Shown: piece by piece, positions 8,211 through 16,862 of the stretch | Layout of the letters: every line of letters begins with the position of its first letter | Numbering within the stretch: the stretch's first letter is position 1 | NCBI GenBank assembly: GCA_902798615.1 | Contig: CADBXL010000010.1 | Location: forward strand, 1-64,000 | Reading direction: 5' to 3' | DNA from: an uncultured Bacteroidales bacterium | GTDB lineage: Bacteria > Bacteroidota > Bacteroidia > Bacteroidales > Bacteroidaceae | Length of the DNA: 64,000 bases | Position numbers and translations under genes: made by a program | The notes under the pieces: generated by a model | Database searches by the model: none | What the model was told of the DNA's origin: nothing | Seen by the model: the letters and a program-made list of their open reading frames with translations, nothing else

Positions 8211-10649
8211 TTACTTTCTTTCCGCAGCTATCATGCTCTTTATTTTCTCGTTAAACCCAGTTTCCTGAATGAGCTGTTCGAGGGTGAGATGCATACGATA
8301 TCGCCAATAGTGCTTTGGATTTGCTGGAATATTGATGCGCTCGGCATTTGCATCTGCAAGACGGAGATTTGCATCTGTTGCGAGCCAATCCTGAAGTGTG
8401 AGGATGCAGAGCATAGACGGACAGGCGAGGTGGTTGCTTACTATCTCCGTGGCAATCTCTGGTGAGAGAGGGTGGGGGGCATCCCCTTCACGACCGAGAA
8501 CCCATTCCCAATAGTTTTGCGTGCGTTCTTCGTCTTCATCCCACCACATACGCATAGTGGCAGTATCATGGCTTGAGATGGTACAAACCGACATGAACGG
8601 ATTACGCTCAAGTACTCCGAACGCTACCTGCGGATCCTTCGGCATTGACTGTATTTCAAGTGACAAGATGTTGAGCTGATTGATAACCCAAGGCACGCAC
8701 TCTGGCACCATACCGAGATCCTCGGCACATACCAGCATCTTTGTTGCCTCTACCAGTCGTGGGAGTTTCTTCATTGCCTCCTCGTACCAGAACTGATTGT
8801 TTCTATGGTAGAAATAATCGTTATACAGGCGGTTGAAATTGTATTTGTCGTGATCCCAAAGCGTCTCGTAGCAAGTATCTAATTGGGCAGAGATACGTGG
8901 GTGAACGAGTTCCGGGTTCTTGTGGTCAACAAGGAAGAGCACGTTGCTCTGGAGAGAGTAAATGCCCCCCTCCATCTCCCCCGAGTGGGAGGGATTTTTG
9001 GATTGTATTATTGTATCTAAAGACTCCCTCCCTCGGGAGGGCTGGGGAGAGGCCTGTTTTTTGAAGTACTCCTCTACCTCCCTCTGCGTCTTAAATCCCT
9101 CGCGGAAACGGTATGTATCATCGTGCCAAGGTTCAAGGAAGGTGTTCTTTACATATTCTGCCTTGTCACCAAATAAGCGTTCCAATACCCAGTCGGTTAT
9201 GAATGGGTTAAGGAAGAAATCCTCTTGCCATTTCAGTCCGTATTGCTCAACCTCCTGACGTGTCATGCCAAGTGATGGTTGGAACTGTCCGAGAAGTCCG
9301 TGAACGCTATGGATTGGTATCTCCCAGATACGAAAGAAACCGAGTACGTGGTCAATACGGTAGGCATCGAAATACTTTGCCATGTTTGAGAATCGACGAA
9401 TCCACCATTGGCAGTCGTCCTTCAGCATCTCGTCCCAGTTATAGGTAGGGAATCCCCAGTTCTGTCCGTTTACTGAGAAGTCATCAGGCGGCGCGCCTGT
9501 CTGTCCGTTGAGGTTGAAATAGCGTGGCTCCATCCATACATCACAGCCATAGCGGTTTACGCCGATTGGGATATCGCCTTTCAAAGCTACCTTATGAGTC
9601 TGTGCGTATTTATGGGCAGAGATCATCTGCTGCGCAAGGATGAACTGGATATAATAATAGAAGGAGGCATCCTTGTATGCCTTGCTGCGAGGGTTGGTAA
9701 GAGATTTACGGTCAGCCTCGTTCCATGTGTTATGGTCAGGCCATTCAGAGAAGTTCGCTGTGCCGTATTTATCACGTAGAACGCTATATTGAGCGTAAGG
9801 CACGAGCCATTGCTCTTCTTCCTTAAACCATTGCTTGTATTCCTCAGATGCAAGTGTCGCCTTGCCTTCCTGCTCGAAAATCAGGTGTAGATACTCGTTC
9901 TTGGCTTTGTTCACACGCTCATAGTCAATCTGCGGAAGGGCGTTGAGTTCCTTTCTGAGGTTTTCAAACTCCGTTGCTTTCTTCCAGTCTTTCAATGGAG
10001 GCAACTGACGGAAGTCGGCATATTGCGGATGAAGTGCAAAGATGCTGATAGCAGAATATGGATATGAGTCGCTCCATGTGCGCGTAATGGTGGTGTCGTT
10101 GATAGGAAGCACCTGAAGGATGCGTTGCCCTGTGAGCGAAACCCAGTCAACCATTTTCTTCAGGTCACCGAAGTCTCCAACTCCGAAACTTCCCTCTGAA
10201 CGGAGAGAGAAAACGGGAATTGCTGTGCCCGCTATGCGGTCGGCAGGAATCTCGAAATGCGCCATTTCCAAGCTTATGGTCTCCTCCTTGCTGCTTTCCA
10301 TATCCGGAATATGGAGTGCGCGGTTCATTCGCGCTTCCCATATAACTGGCACGCTCTCGTCTTCATCAACGACGATAAATTTCATCTCGATGCTCTTGCC
10401 TGTGAGATTCGTAGCATCGATAACGGCTGTCCACTCGTTATCGCCTGTGTATAGGCATCTGAGAGCTTCATCTTCCTGCCAGTTGCCAAGTTCCGCAACG
10501 CTTCCGCTTAATGCAAGACGCTGGTTAGGCCTAAGCTGTGGAGCCTGTACCTTTATTATAAGGGTTTTATCGAATGAACTCTTTTCGAGAGCCTGTATTT
10601 CGTGTCGGTGTATGCATTTCGTGAATGCCGTGCTATAGAAGTAATTCAT
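8211..10649 (-). CDS. malQ: 4-alpha-glucanotransferase (GH77) with N-terminal CBM20
   Basis: 812 residues from the ATG at 10649. An upstream in-frame start at 10718 would overlap the promoter -33 element and is rejected. The N-terminus carries a CBM20-like starch-binding domain (about 25-115, LALSGSVAELGNWQ). The GH77 domain follows with GTAIPVFSLRSEGSFGVGDF, the nucleophile region DAYRIDHVLGFFR (about 435), the acid/base AEDLG (about 645) and SSHDTATMRMWW. It resembles the plant DPE2/bacterial long MalQ type that disproportionates maltodextrins in the cytoplasm. Between about residues 534 and 564 an extra segment of roughly 30 residues (QPSRGRESLD...NPSHSGEMEGG) is encoded by a repeat element at 8963-9053. 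It is divergent from a LacI-family regulator. Confidence 0.95.
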   Translation of the reverse strand: MNYFYSTAFTKCIHRHEIQALEKSSFDKTLIIKVQAPQLRPNQRLALSGSVAELGNWQEDEALRCLYTGDNEWTAVIDATNLTGKSIEMKFIVVDEDESVPVIWEARMNRALHIPDMESSKEETISLEMAHFEIPADRIAGTAIPVFSLRSEGSFGVGDFGDLKKMVDWVSLTGQRILQVLPINDTTITRTWSDSYPYSAISIFALHPQYADFRQLPPLKDWKKATEFENLRKELNALPQIDYERVNKAKNEYLHLIFEQEGKATLASEEYKQWFKEEEQWLVPYAQYSVLRDKYGTANFSEWPDHNTWNEADRKSLTNPRSKAYKDASFYYYIQFILAQQMISAHKYAQTHKVALKGDIPIGVNRYGCDVWMEPRYFNLNGQTGAPPDDFSVNGQNWGFPTYNWDEMLKDDCQWWIRRFSNMAKYFDAYRIDHVLGFFRIWEIPIHSVHGLLGQFQPSLGMTRQEVEQYGLKWQEDFFLNPFITDWVLERLFGDKAEYVKNTFLEPWHDDTYRFREGFKTQREVEEYFKKQASPQPSRGRESLDTIIQSKNPSHSGEMEGGIYSLQSNVLFLVDHKNPELVHPRISAQLDTCYETLWDHDKYNFNRLYNDYFYHRNNQFWYEEAMKKLPRLVEATKMLVCAEDLGMVPECVPWVINQLNILSLEIQSMPKDPQVAFGVLERNPFMSVCTISSHDTATMRMWWDEDEERTQNYWEWVLGREGDAPHPLSPEIATEIVSNHLACPSMLCILTLQDWLATDANLRLADANAERINIPANPKHYWRYRMHLTLEQLIQETGFNEKIKSMIAAERK
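8963..9053 (-). repeat. GC-rich repeat inserted in frame within malQ (family R2)
   Basis: CCCCTCCATCTCCCCCGAG, then TGGGAGGG, an AT-rich middle, and CTCCCTCCCTCGGGAGGGC with GGGGAGAGGC. This composition matches intergenic repeats at 20032, 29409 and 39758. About 90 nt, in frame, no stop in the malQ frame. Confidence 0.75.
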
Positions 10650-10687
10650 ATAGGTGTTCGTTTGTTGTTTGGTTCTTGTTCCGTCTG

Positions 10688-10719
10688 CAAAAATACGCAA
10701 ATATATCAAGATATGCAAA
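10688..10719 (-). promoter_or_regulatory. malQ promoter
   Basis: Minus-strand TATTTTTG at 10688-10695 and TTTG at 10716-10719 with exactly 20 nt between them: a near-ideal Bacteroidota promoter, about 39 nt from the malQ ATG. Confidence 0.8.
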
Positions 10720-10749
10720 TTTACTGTCCATTATACGTTATATCTGCTT

Positions 10750-10761
10750 GCGAACGTTTGC
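10750..10761. promoter_or_regulatory. Candidate LacI-family operator between malQ and its regulator
   Basis: GCGAACGTTTGC is a 12-bp palindrome with one mismatched pair and the central CG typical of LacI-family operators. It sits about 30 bp upstream of the malQ -33 element, where an activator would bind. The rest of the 10650-11102 gap is AT-rich with one further possible minus-strand -7 box (10820-10827) and the regulator's own promoter. Confidence 0.45.
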
Positions 10762-10996
10762 GAATATGGAATCGTTTTTATACCGAATTGTGTTCAGAGT
10801 CTTTTGTCTTTATTCCTCGCAAAATTACTAAATTCAATCTGAATTTTAAAATTTTGAATGAAAAATTTTCAGTAATCAGGAAAAATAACACGTTCAAATT
10901 GTTCTGTTGTGTGTTTTTTAGTCTTAGCGCAACCGATTTCAGCTGGTTTTATGTATATTTTTTTGCAAAAATGTTCTTTGTTTGAAAAAATTTTCA

Positions 10997-11004
10997 TATA
11001 TTTG
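10997..11004 (+). promoter_or_regulatory. -7 promoter box of the LacI-family gene
   Basis: TATATTTG followed by CACTC, with TTTGTTTG at 10977-10984 as the likely -33 region; the ATG is about 100 nt downstream. Confidence 0.6.
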
Positions 11005-11102
11005 CACTCGAAAGCAATAATATTCATTAATTTTAATTACATTTTCAAAATTGATTCATAAAATGATTCATAAAAATTTCACTTGTTAACCCTATATAAA
11101 CT

Positions 11103-12137
11103 ATGCCACATTCACAGATTACAATGAAAGATATTGCCAAGGCACTGGGAGTGTCAGTGGCAACTGTCTCACGAGCATTGGCTGATAATCCAAGTATTAG
11201 TGAGAAGAGGAGGAAAACGATACAGGAATATGCAAAGGAGCATAATTTTGTATCAAACGTTCTTGCAGAGTCTTTGCGCCATTCAAAGGCCAGAGCACAG
11301 AAAATCATAGGTGTTATTGTGCCTGAGATTGTTCACTATTTCTTCTCAACCGTTATCTCCGGCATTGAGGAGGAAGCATCAAATCGCGGGTACTCAATCA
11401 TCGTTGCTCAGAGCAAAGAGCAGTTTGACCGTGAAGTGAAGATTTGCGATGGCTTCATCAGGTCGAGGGTCTGCGGTGTAATCGTTTCACAAGCGAAGAA
11501 CACCAAGCAGTACGACCACTTTATCCGTATTATTAATAATGAGATGCCTCTTGTGTTCTTTGACCGTATCTGTACTGGTGTTAATGCCTCCAGAGTGGTC
11601 ATCGACGACTATCATGGAGCTTTCACTGCAACAAAGTATCTCATTGACACAGGTTGCAAGCGAATTGCCTTCTGCGGAAGTTCTTTGCATCTTGAGATTG
11701 TGAAGAACAGGATGAACGGCTACAAGGATGCCCTTCGTCTTCACGAGATGGAGATAAACAACGATTACATTCTTGAGTGTGATTCGCGTGAACTCGCAGA
11801 GCAGATGATTCCTTCTTTGATGCAAGGTGAGCATAGGCCTGATGCGTTCTTCTGTATCAATGATGATACCGCCATTGGAGTTATCCATGTAGTGAAGCGT
11901 CTCGGATTAAAGATTCCGGAGGATGTAAGTATCTGCGGATTCACTAATTGCGAGCGTGCGTTGGCTTGTGATCCTATGCTCACCACCATGGATCAGCGAG
12001 GTAATGAAATCGGTCATCAGGCTGCAAATATCCTTATCAACAAGGTTGAGGGAATCACTCCTCTTAACCGCGTAGAGAAGCAGGTGGTAAGAACCAATCT
12101 CGTTATTCGCGGCACTACGAAGGAACTGATGCCGTAG
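11103..12137 (+). CDS. LacI-family transcriptional regulator
   Basis: 344 residues. The N-terminal helix-turn-helix (MKDIAKALGVSVATVSRALA, about residues 8-27) and hinge helix (NVLAESLRHSKA) precede a periplasmic-binding-protein-like effector domain with GVIVPEIVHYFFS, FFDRICTG, KRIAFCGS and AFFCINDDTAIGV. Divergence from malQ suggests control of maltodextrin use, comparable to MalR-type regulators, but the effector is not shown by sequence. A small hairpin (AAGTGAA/TTCACTT, 12138-12154) lies just past the stop and before the convergent gene. Confidence 0.92.
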   Translation: MPHSQITMKDIAKALGVSVATVSRALADNPSISEKRRKTIQEYAKEHNFVSNVLAESLRHSKARAQKIIGVIVPEIVHYFFSTVISGIEEEASNRGYSIIVAQSKEQFDREVKICDGFIRSRVCGVIVSQAKNTKQYDHFIRIINNEMPLVFFDRICTGVNASRVVIDDYHGAFTATKYLIDTGCKRIAFCGSSLHLEIVKNRMNGYKDALRLHEMEINNDYILECDSRELAEQMIPSLMQGEHRPDAFFCINDDTAIGVIHVVKRLGLKIPEDVSICGFTNCERALACDPMLTTMDQRGNEIGHQAANILINKVEGITPLNRVEKQVVRTNLVIRGTTKELMP

Positions 12138-12154
12138 AAGTGAAGAATTCACTT
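12138..12154. terminator. Short hairpin between convergent genes
   Basis: AAGTGAA-GAA-TTCACTT followed by TT, in the 25-nt gap between the LacI-family and phosphopantetheinyl transferase stops. It is short, so terminator strength is uncertain. Confidence 0.4.
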
Positions 12155-12162
12155 TTCATTTA

Positions 12163-12750
12163 CTACTTGCTTTCATAGCAAATGCTAACAACATACTTCT
12201 TTTCAGGGAAGTCCTTGGTGATTATCTGCCAGGGACTTTTTCCTTTATAGTAGTCGTCGAGTAGGGGACGGAGCTGTTCCTTGCCTGTTATGCCCCTGCC
12301 TGTGAGCTTCACAACGGCTTCCTTCATCGTCCATAGGCGGGTGAACTTCATAGGCGTGAGGTCTTCAAGTTCGCTATCACTAAGCACATAGCGCGCAAGG
12401 TCGTCTTTCACATTCTCCTTAATAACTTCTACGTCAATGCCCACGGGTTCGTTGCTTACCGCGCACGCTACCGCATATCTGCAATGCGACATATTGAAAT
12501 GGATATCCTCATGCCCCACAATGACAGGCTTGCCGTTCTCCAACTCTCGGAAAACAGGCGGTTCCGTGATTCCGTATTCTTCCTTCAACAGTTTTTGGAG
12601 AAGCATATAGACTTTAAGGCTCTGCTCCCTCCCTGCTTGGAATTTATACTTCAGAACCTTCTCACGGCGTTGCTCGCTGACTCTTGAGAGGCAGTCGTTG
12701 AACTGCTCCTCAGTCATTGTTGTCATATTATCGTCGATAAGGAACTTCAA
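12163..12750 (-). CDS. 4'-phosphopantetheinyl transferase superfamily protein
   Basis: 195 residues with the Sfp/AcpS-type motifs: NMSHCRYAVACA (about 84-95), PVGIDVEVI (about 102-110) and FTRLWTMKEAVVKLTGRG (about 136-153). The Asp/Glu of GIDVE and Glu of the KEA motif would bind Mg2+. The enzyme transfers phosphopantetheine from CoA to carrier proteins. The start is TTG at 12750: the segment MKFLIDDN looks like the family N-terminus, while the next ATG (12726) would remove it. No carrier protein or synthase gene is nearby, so the target is unknown; a housekeeping ACP is plausible. Confidence 0.88.
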   Translation of the reverse strand: MKFLIDDNMTTMTEEQFNDCLSRVSEQRREKVLKYKFQAGREQSLKVYMLLQKLLKEEYGITEPPVFRELENGKPVIVGHEDIHFNMSHCRYAVACAVSNEPVGIDVEVIKENVKDDLARYVLSDSELEDLTPMKFTRLWTMKEAVVKLTGRGITGKEQLRPLLDDYYKGKSPWQIITKDFPEKKYVVSICYESK

Positions 12751-12872
12751 TTTACTATTTAATGTGATATTTACAACGTATAAATTCAGCCTTACGTTTT
12801 AATAAACGTACTTTTATCGCATTTTATTTCAATAAAAATCCGAGTTCTTTCTTTTTTCTACAAAAAAATCAC

Positions 12873-12880
12873 TATTTTTG
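12873..12880 (+). promoter_or_regulatory. -7 promoter box of the GH2 gene, almost touching the start codon
   Basis: TATTTTTG ends 4 nt before the ATG at 12885. Transcription from it would begin at or next to the start codon, implying a leaderless or nearly leaderless mRNA. Confidence 0.6.
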
Positions 12881-12884
12881 CACC

Positions 12885-15773
12885 ATGAAGAAAATCCTTA
12901 CCTTAATAGCTATAACGTCAGCCCTTTCTGCTCCTGCCCAAAACAAGATTGACCTTTCTGGTATTTGGGAGTTCCAGATTCAGCGTAGCGAGAATACCGT
13001 TACGCCAATATCAGTTTATGATGATACCATCCAACTGCCAGGTTCCATGATAACACGAGGCAAAGGCGATTTGGTTTCCGTGAAAACACAATGGACAGGT
13101 TCTTTGTATGATTCCTCTTTCTATTTCAATCCCTATATGGAGAAATACCGCATTGAGGGACAGATGAAATTCCCGTTTTTCCTTACTCCTGAACGCCATT
13201 ATATCGGTAATGCGTGGTATCGTCGTAAGGTGCTTGTGCCGAAGGAATGGAGGAAACAGCGTATCATTTTGACTCTTGAGCGACCTCATATAGAGACTAC
13301 AGTATATATTAATGGTAAGGAAATCGGACATCAGATGGGACTTTCCGCTCCCCATGTATATGATGTTACTGATTGTATCAAAATAGGCAGGGAGAACACA
13401 ATAGCAATCAAGGTATATAATGGTATAGAGAACGTGTGTGTCGGAAAGGATTCCCATTCTGTTACCGACCATACGCAAGGCAACTGGAACGGTATTGCTG
13501 GAGATATATCACTTTCTGCTCGTCCGATGAATACTATTGAGCATATTGATGTTTATCCAGATGTATGTTATAACTCTATCCGTCTGGTGCTAATAGGCAA
13601 AGCCAAGGGGCTTTCTTTCTTCATTGACGGAAAAGAGAGCAAGGCTGTAGCTCAATCTGATACTTCGTATGTCATTCGTCTGGGCGATGATGTTAGACTC
13701 TGGGATGAGTTCCACCCGAACCTTTATACCCTTGAGGTAAAGGACGCTAATGGATATTCTGTCAGCACAACCTTCGGAATGAGAGAGGTGAAAGTGAACG
13801 GAATGGATATTCTCCTCAACGGAAAACCTATATATATCCGTGGAACCGTGGGCAACTGCTGTTTCCCCGAAACTGGCTATCCTCCAACCGATGAGGCTTC
13901 GTGGGAACGCATCTTCCGTAAGTGTAAGGAATATGGCTTGAACACCATGCGATTCCATTCCTATTGCCCTCCAGAGGCTGCTTTCCGTGTGGCAGACCGT
14001 CTCGGTTTCTATCTTCAGCCAGAAGGACCTTCATGGCCGAATCATGGCGTAAGGCTTGGGCGTGGAATGGCTATCGACCAGTATCTCATGGACGATACAA
14101 AGCGTATGGTCGAGGCTTATGGTAATCACCCGTCTTTCCTTATGATGAGTGCTGGAAATGAGCCGGCTGGCGACTGGGTGACGTGGTGTAATGCGTGGGT
14201 GGATTATTGGAAGGAGACAGACTCGCGCCGTATCTATTGCGGGGCTAACGTTGGAGGTGGATGGGCATGGGATAATGGCTCTCAGTACCATGTGAAGGCA
14301 GGGGGACGCGGTCTTGACTGGAATCGTCACGCGCCTAATTCTAACGATGACTACAGCAAGGATATCCTATTCCCGCGTAATTACAAGGATAGCGTGCCGA
14401 ATAATACTCCTATTATCAGTCATGAGCAAGGGCAATGGTGCGCCTTTCCCGACCTGAAAGAACGCTCACAATATACAGGAGCATACAAGGCGAAGAATTT
14501 CGATATCTTCGAGGACTTGCTTCGTGATAACGGAATGGCCTCACAAGCAGAGAAATTCCTAATGGCAAGCGGAAAACTCCAGACTCTTGCATATAAATAC
14601 GAGATAGAACGCAACCTCCGCACCCCGAACTATTCAGGCTTCGTACTTCTTGGCCTGAACGACTATAGCGGTCAGGGAACAGCCATCGTCGGACCTCTCA
14701 ATGTGCATTGGAAGGAGAAGGGATATGTGGATGCAAAGGCGTGGACAGAGTTCTGCAATGATGTCGTGCCGCTAGCAAAGTTCCCCAAGTTCGTATATTC
14801 CTCTTCTGATACCTTGAGAGTCCCCATAGAGCTATATAATGCCTTTGAAACTGATATTGAGAATGCGAAGGTGGAGTATTGCATTACGGAGAGCGTAAGG
14901 GATAGGAATGATAGTGAGGACTTGGCATATTCTTCATCATTCGACGTTCCTTTATCGCCTATACCACAGGGAAAGAACCATTACTTAGGCACCTTCACGT
15001 ACCCTCTCACATCTATCATAGATCCGTGTAAACTCACTCTGAGCGTCACTATAACGTTAGGTGAAAGAAAATGGAAAAACCATTGGGACTTTTGGGTAAT
15101 GCCGTCTATTCAGGGCGAGACGGAAAGTGTTACGGCGAAAGTGGAACTGAGGAAGGGATTTGTTGACGGAGTGTATATTTCTGATACCCTCGACGACTTG
15201 GCGATACAAACCTTGAAACTAGGTCGTAAAGTGCTTCTCACGGCTGCCGGAAAAGTGCGCTATGGCAATGACATCAAGCAACACTATTTGCCCGTGTTCT
15301 GGAACTCCTCCTGGTTTAAGATGCGTCCGCCACATACCACTGGTGCATATATCGATATCACTCACCCTGTATATTGTGATTTCCCTACTGACGACTGGAC
15401 AAACCTTCTTTGGTGGGAGCTTGTGAATCGTGCTCAGGTAATGAATCTCTCAGAGTTTCCAGCTGATTATCAGCCACCTATGCAGCCGATAGATACATGG
15501 CATATCAGTCGTAAGTGCGGTATGATTATTGAGGCAAACGTGCTTGGCGGCAAACTCCTTATGACTACTATTGATATCACCTCGAATCTTAGGGACCGCC
15601 TTGTTGCTCGTCAGCTTCGCAAGAGTATCATAAACTATATGAAGAGTCCCGATTTCAAGCCTGCTATCACCCTCGACGAGAGCATCATCCGCCATCTCTA
15701 TGAGAACGAGGCTCGTCAGGTCAATATGTTCACCAATGATTCCCCTGACGAACTGAAGCCCAAGATTAAGTAA
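12885..15773 (+). CDS. Secreted glycoside hydrolase family 2 enzyme
   Basis: 962 residues with a signal peptide ending SAPAQ. A galactose-binding-like sugar domain (about 25-215; ERPHIETTVYINGKEIGHQM) is followed by an Ig-like domain, then a TIM barrel with LLNGKPIYIRGTVGNCCFP, YGLNTMRFHSYCPP, the acid/base in MMSAGNEPAG and a nucleophile candidate in ISHEQGQW. The C-terminal third (about 640-950) has no domain I recognise. GH2 covers beta-galactosidase, beta-glucuronidase and beta-mannosidase; the substrate cannot be decided here. It stands alone, without SusC/D partners. The last about 160 bp of this gene are duplicated as a fragment at 21573-21738. Confidence 0.92.
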   Translation: MKKILTLIAITSALSAPAQNKIDLSGIWEFQIQRSENTVTPISVYDDTIQLPGSMITRGKGDLVSVKTQWTGSLYDSSFYFNPYMEKYRIEGQMKFPFFLTPERHYIGNAWYRRKVLVPKEWRKQRIILTLERPHIETTVYINGKEIGHQMGLSAPHVYDVTDCIKIGRENTIAIKVYNGIENVCVGKDSHSVTDHTQGNWNGIAGDISLSARPMNTIEHIDVYPDVCYNSIRLVLIGKAKGLSFFIDGKESKAVAQSDTSYVIRLGDDVRLWDEFHPNLYTLEVKDANGYSVSTTFGMREVKVNGMDILLNGKPIYIRGTVGNCCFPETGYPPTDEASWERIFRKCKEYGLNTMRFHSYCPPEAAFRVADRLGFYLQPEGPSWPNHGVRLGRGMAIDQYLMDDTKRMVEAYGNHPSFLMMSAGNEPAGDWVTWCNAWVDYWKETDSRRIYCGANVGGGWAWDNGSQYHVKAGGRGLDWNRHAPNSNDDYSKDILFPRNYKDSVPNNTPIISHEQGQWCAFPDLKERSQYTGAYKAKNFDIFEDLLRDNGMASQAEKFLMASGKLQTLAYKYEIERNLRTPNYSGFVLLGLNDYSGQGTAIVGPLNVHWKEKGYVDAKAWTEFCNDVVPLAKFPKFVYSSSDTLRVPIELYNAFETDIENAKVEYCITESVRDRNDSEDLAYSSSFDVPLSPIPQGKNHYLGTFTYPLTSIIDPCKLTLSVTITLGERKWKNHWDFWVMPSIQGETESVTAKVELRKGFVDGVYISDTLDDLAIQTLKLGRKVLLTAAGKVRYGNDIKQHYLPVFWNSSWFKMRPPHTTGAYIDITHPVYCDFPTDDWTNLLWWELVNRAQVMNLSEFPADYQPPMQPIDTWHISRKCGMIIEANVLGGKLLMTTIDITSNLRDRLVARQLRKSIINYMKSPDFKPAITLDESIIRHLYENEARQVNMFTNDSPDELKPKIK

Positions 15774-15802
15774 GGGTAGCTCCCTTCCTGCACCAATTCA
15801 GG

Positions 15803-15855
15803 GGAACGGACTTACAACGGATTTGGAACGGTATTACAACGGACCTGAAACGAAG
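15803..15855. repeat. AACGGA-TTTACAACGGA short repeat (family R3)
   Basis: GGAACGGACTTACAACGG, ATTTGGAACGG and ATTACAACGGACC are near-tandem variants. Related stretches occur at 27673-27706, 42535-42567 and 55060-55088. It is followed by low-complexity TTAGAG-TTTAGGG and CACCTATCACC tracts. Confidence 0.6.
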
Positions 15856-15958
15856 GTTAGAGTTTAGGGGTTAGTGGTTAGAGTTTGAGGACATCCCGCC
15901 ATCATCCTATCACCCAACATCTAACACCCATCACCTATCACCTGATTCCCGAGTGACA

Positions 15959-16018
15959 ACGTGCGCTGCACCTCGCACGCAGTCAAAAGTGCGTGTCAGC
16001 CCAAAGGCTGGCGCACGT
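15959..16018. other. Structured non-coding segment with nested inverted repeats
   Basis: ACGTGCGC (15959-15966) pairs with GCGCACGT (16011-16018), and CAGCC-CAAA-GGCTG forms a hairpin inside. No gene is attached. It could be a structured RNA or a palindromic repeat. Confidence 0.35.
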
Positions 16019-16173
16019 CCTTTGGTTTGACGAGTGCAAAGTTACAACAAATTTTCTCGTTACTGCAAAGAATCATGAAAAATAATATGTTAGTTTTGAG
16101 AAAAGTTTGTCTTGTGCTTGTAAAGTATTGATACACAGGCTTATATTTTCGGAAGGATATTAAAATAACCCCA

Positions 16174-16328
16174 ATCTAACATATATCCGTTAGAAAACAC
16201 ACACACAGGGTATATGTGGGTGATCTATAACCATAATATAATATAATAATATATATTATTATATTATATTATGAAGTTAGAAAGGGGGAGGGGGTGTCCT
16301 TATTTTTTCTAACGGATATATGTTAGAT
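16174..16328. repeat. Pair of inverted 24-bp dyads flanking a 42-bp AT palindrome
   Basis: ATCTAACATATATCCGTTAG plus AAAA at 16174-16197 recurs exactly inverted at 16305-16328. Each copy itself contains TCTAAC-N8-GTTAGA arms. Midway lies a perfect 42-bp palindrome of A and T (16232-16273, ending in C/G). A third dyad copy with unchanged arms but an altered spacer is at 16625-16648. The 15774-16862 gap contains no credible gene. Confidence 0.9.
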
Positions 16329-16624
16329 AGCCATTCTGAGCCTTCTGTTGGGGGTACATCTAACAACTCTTGTAATATGATTGTTTTCGATTGGCTATAA
16401 ATATGCCTTTTTTACTTGATTTTACTAACAAGTAATGCATGGATGAAACGGAATTTCCTAATTTTTTCAAAGTTTTCTGTATTCATTTTCTTGATGACGC
16501 TGTGGTTTCAACCCACACCGTCTCGTGCAAATACGCATTTTTCTCGATTTTAAGTGCCAAAAGGGGTGTCCGATTTAGCCCCCCCTTTGCCAATTTGCAT
16601 GTTCTTTTGTCTGTTTGGGGATGT

Positions 16625-16648
16625 ATCTAACATATAACTGTTAGAAAA
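16625..16648 (+). repeat. Third copy of the TCTAAC-N8-GTTAGA dyad
   Basis: ATCTAACATATAACTGTTAG plus AAAA differs from 16174-16197 at two spacer positions while both hexamer arms are conserved, which is what a dimeric protein-binding site would show. Confidence 0.75.
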
Positions 16649-16812
16649 AACAGGGAGAGGGTAGCTAATGGCAATAGGAATTATGGACGCTGAACGAATC
16701 GTTCACCGTCTTGCAAAAACAAGGGATGAACGTTTCGTTCACCCCCCTTCTATGTAAATTTATAGAAATGGTTATATACGATATATCAGAGTTAAACCTA
16801 AAGCCACAAAGT

Positions 16813-16838
16813 AAAAAAGCGCTCCCTCGCGGGAACGC
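16813..16838 (-). terminator. Intrinsic terminator, duplicated from the GH57 gene
   Basis: On the minus strand an 8-bp stem (GCGTTCCC/GGGAGCGC) with a GCGA tetraloop is followed by six T. The same hairpin sits after the GH57 gene at 22438-22466. Confidence 0.85.
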
Positions 16839-16862
16839 CTTTTCTCGTTAGTATGTAGTTGC

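Noticed and set aside
16439-16630. Plus-strand 63-residue open frame next to the dyad locus
   Set aside because: No start context or protein-like pattern; considered because a gene for the dyad element was sought.
15774-16862. tRNA, tmRNA or other known structured RNA in the largest gap
   Set aside because: No cloverleaf, CCA end or known riboswitch core could be made out; only palindromes and low-complexity tracts.
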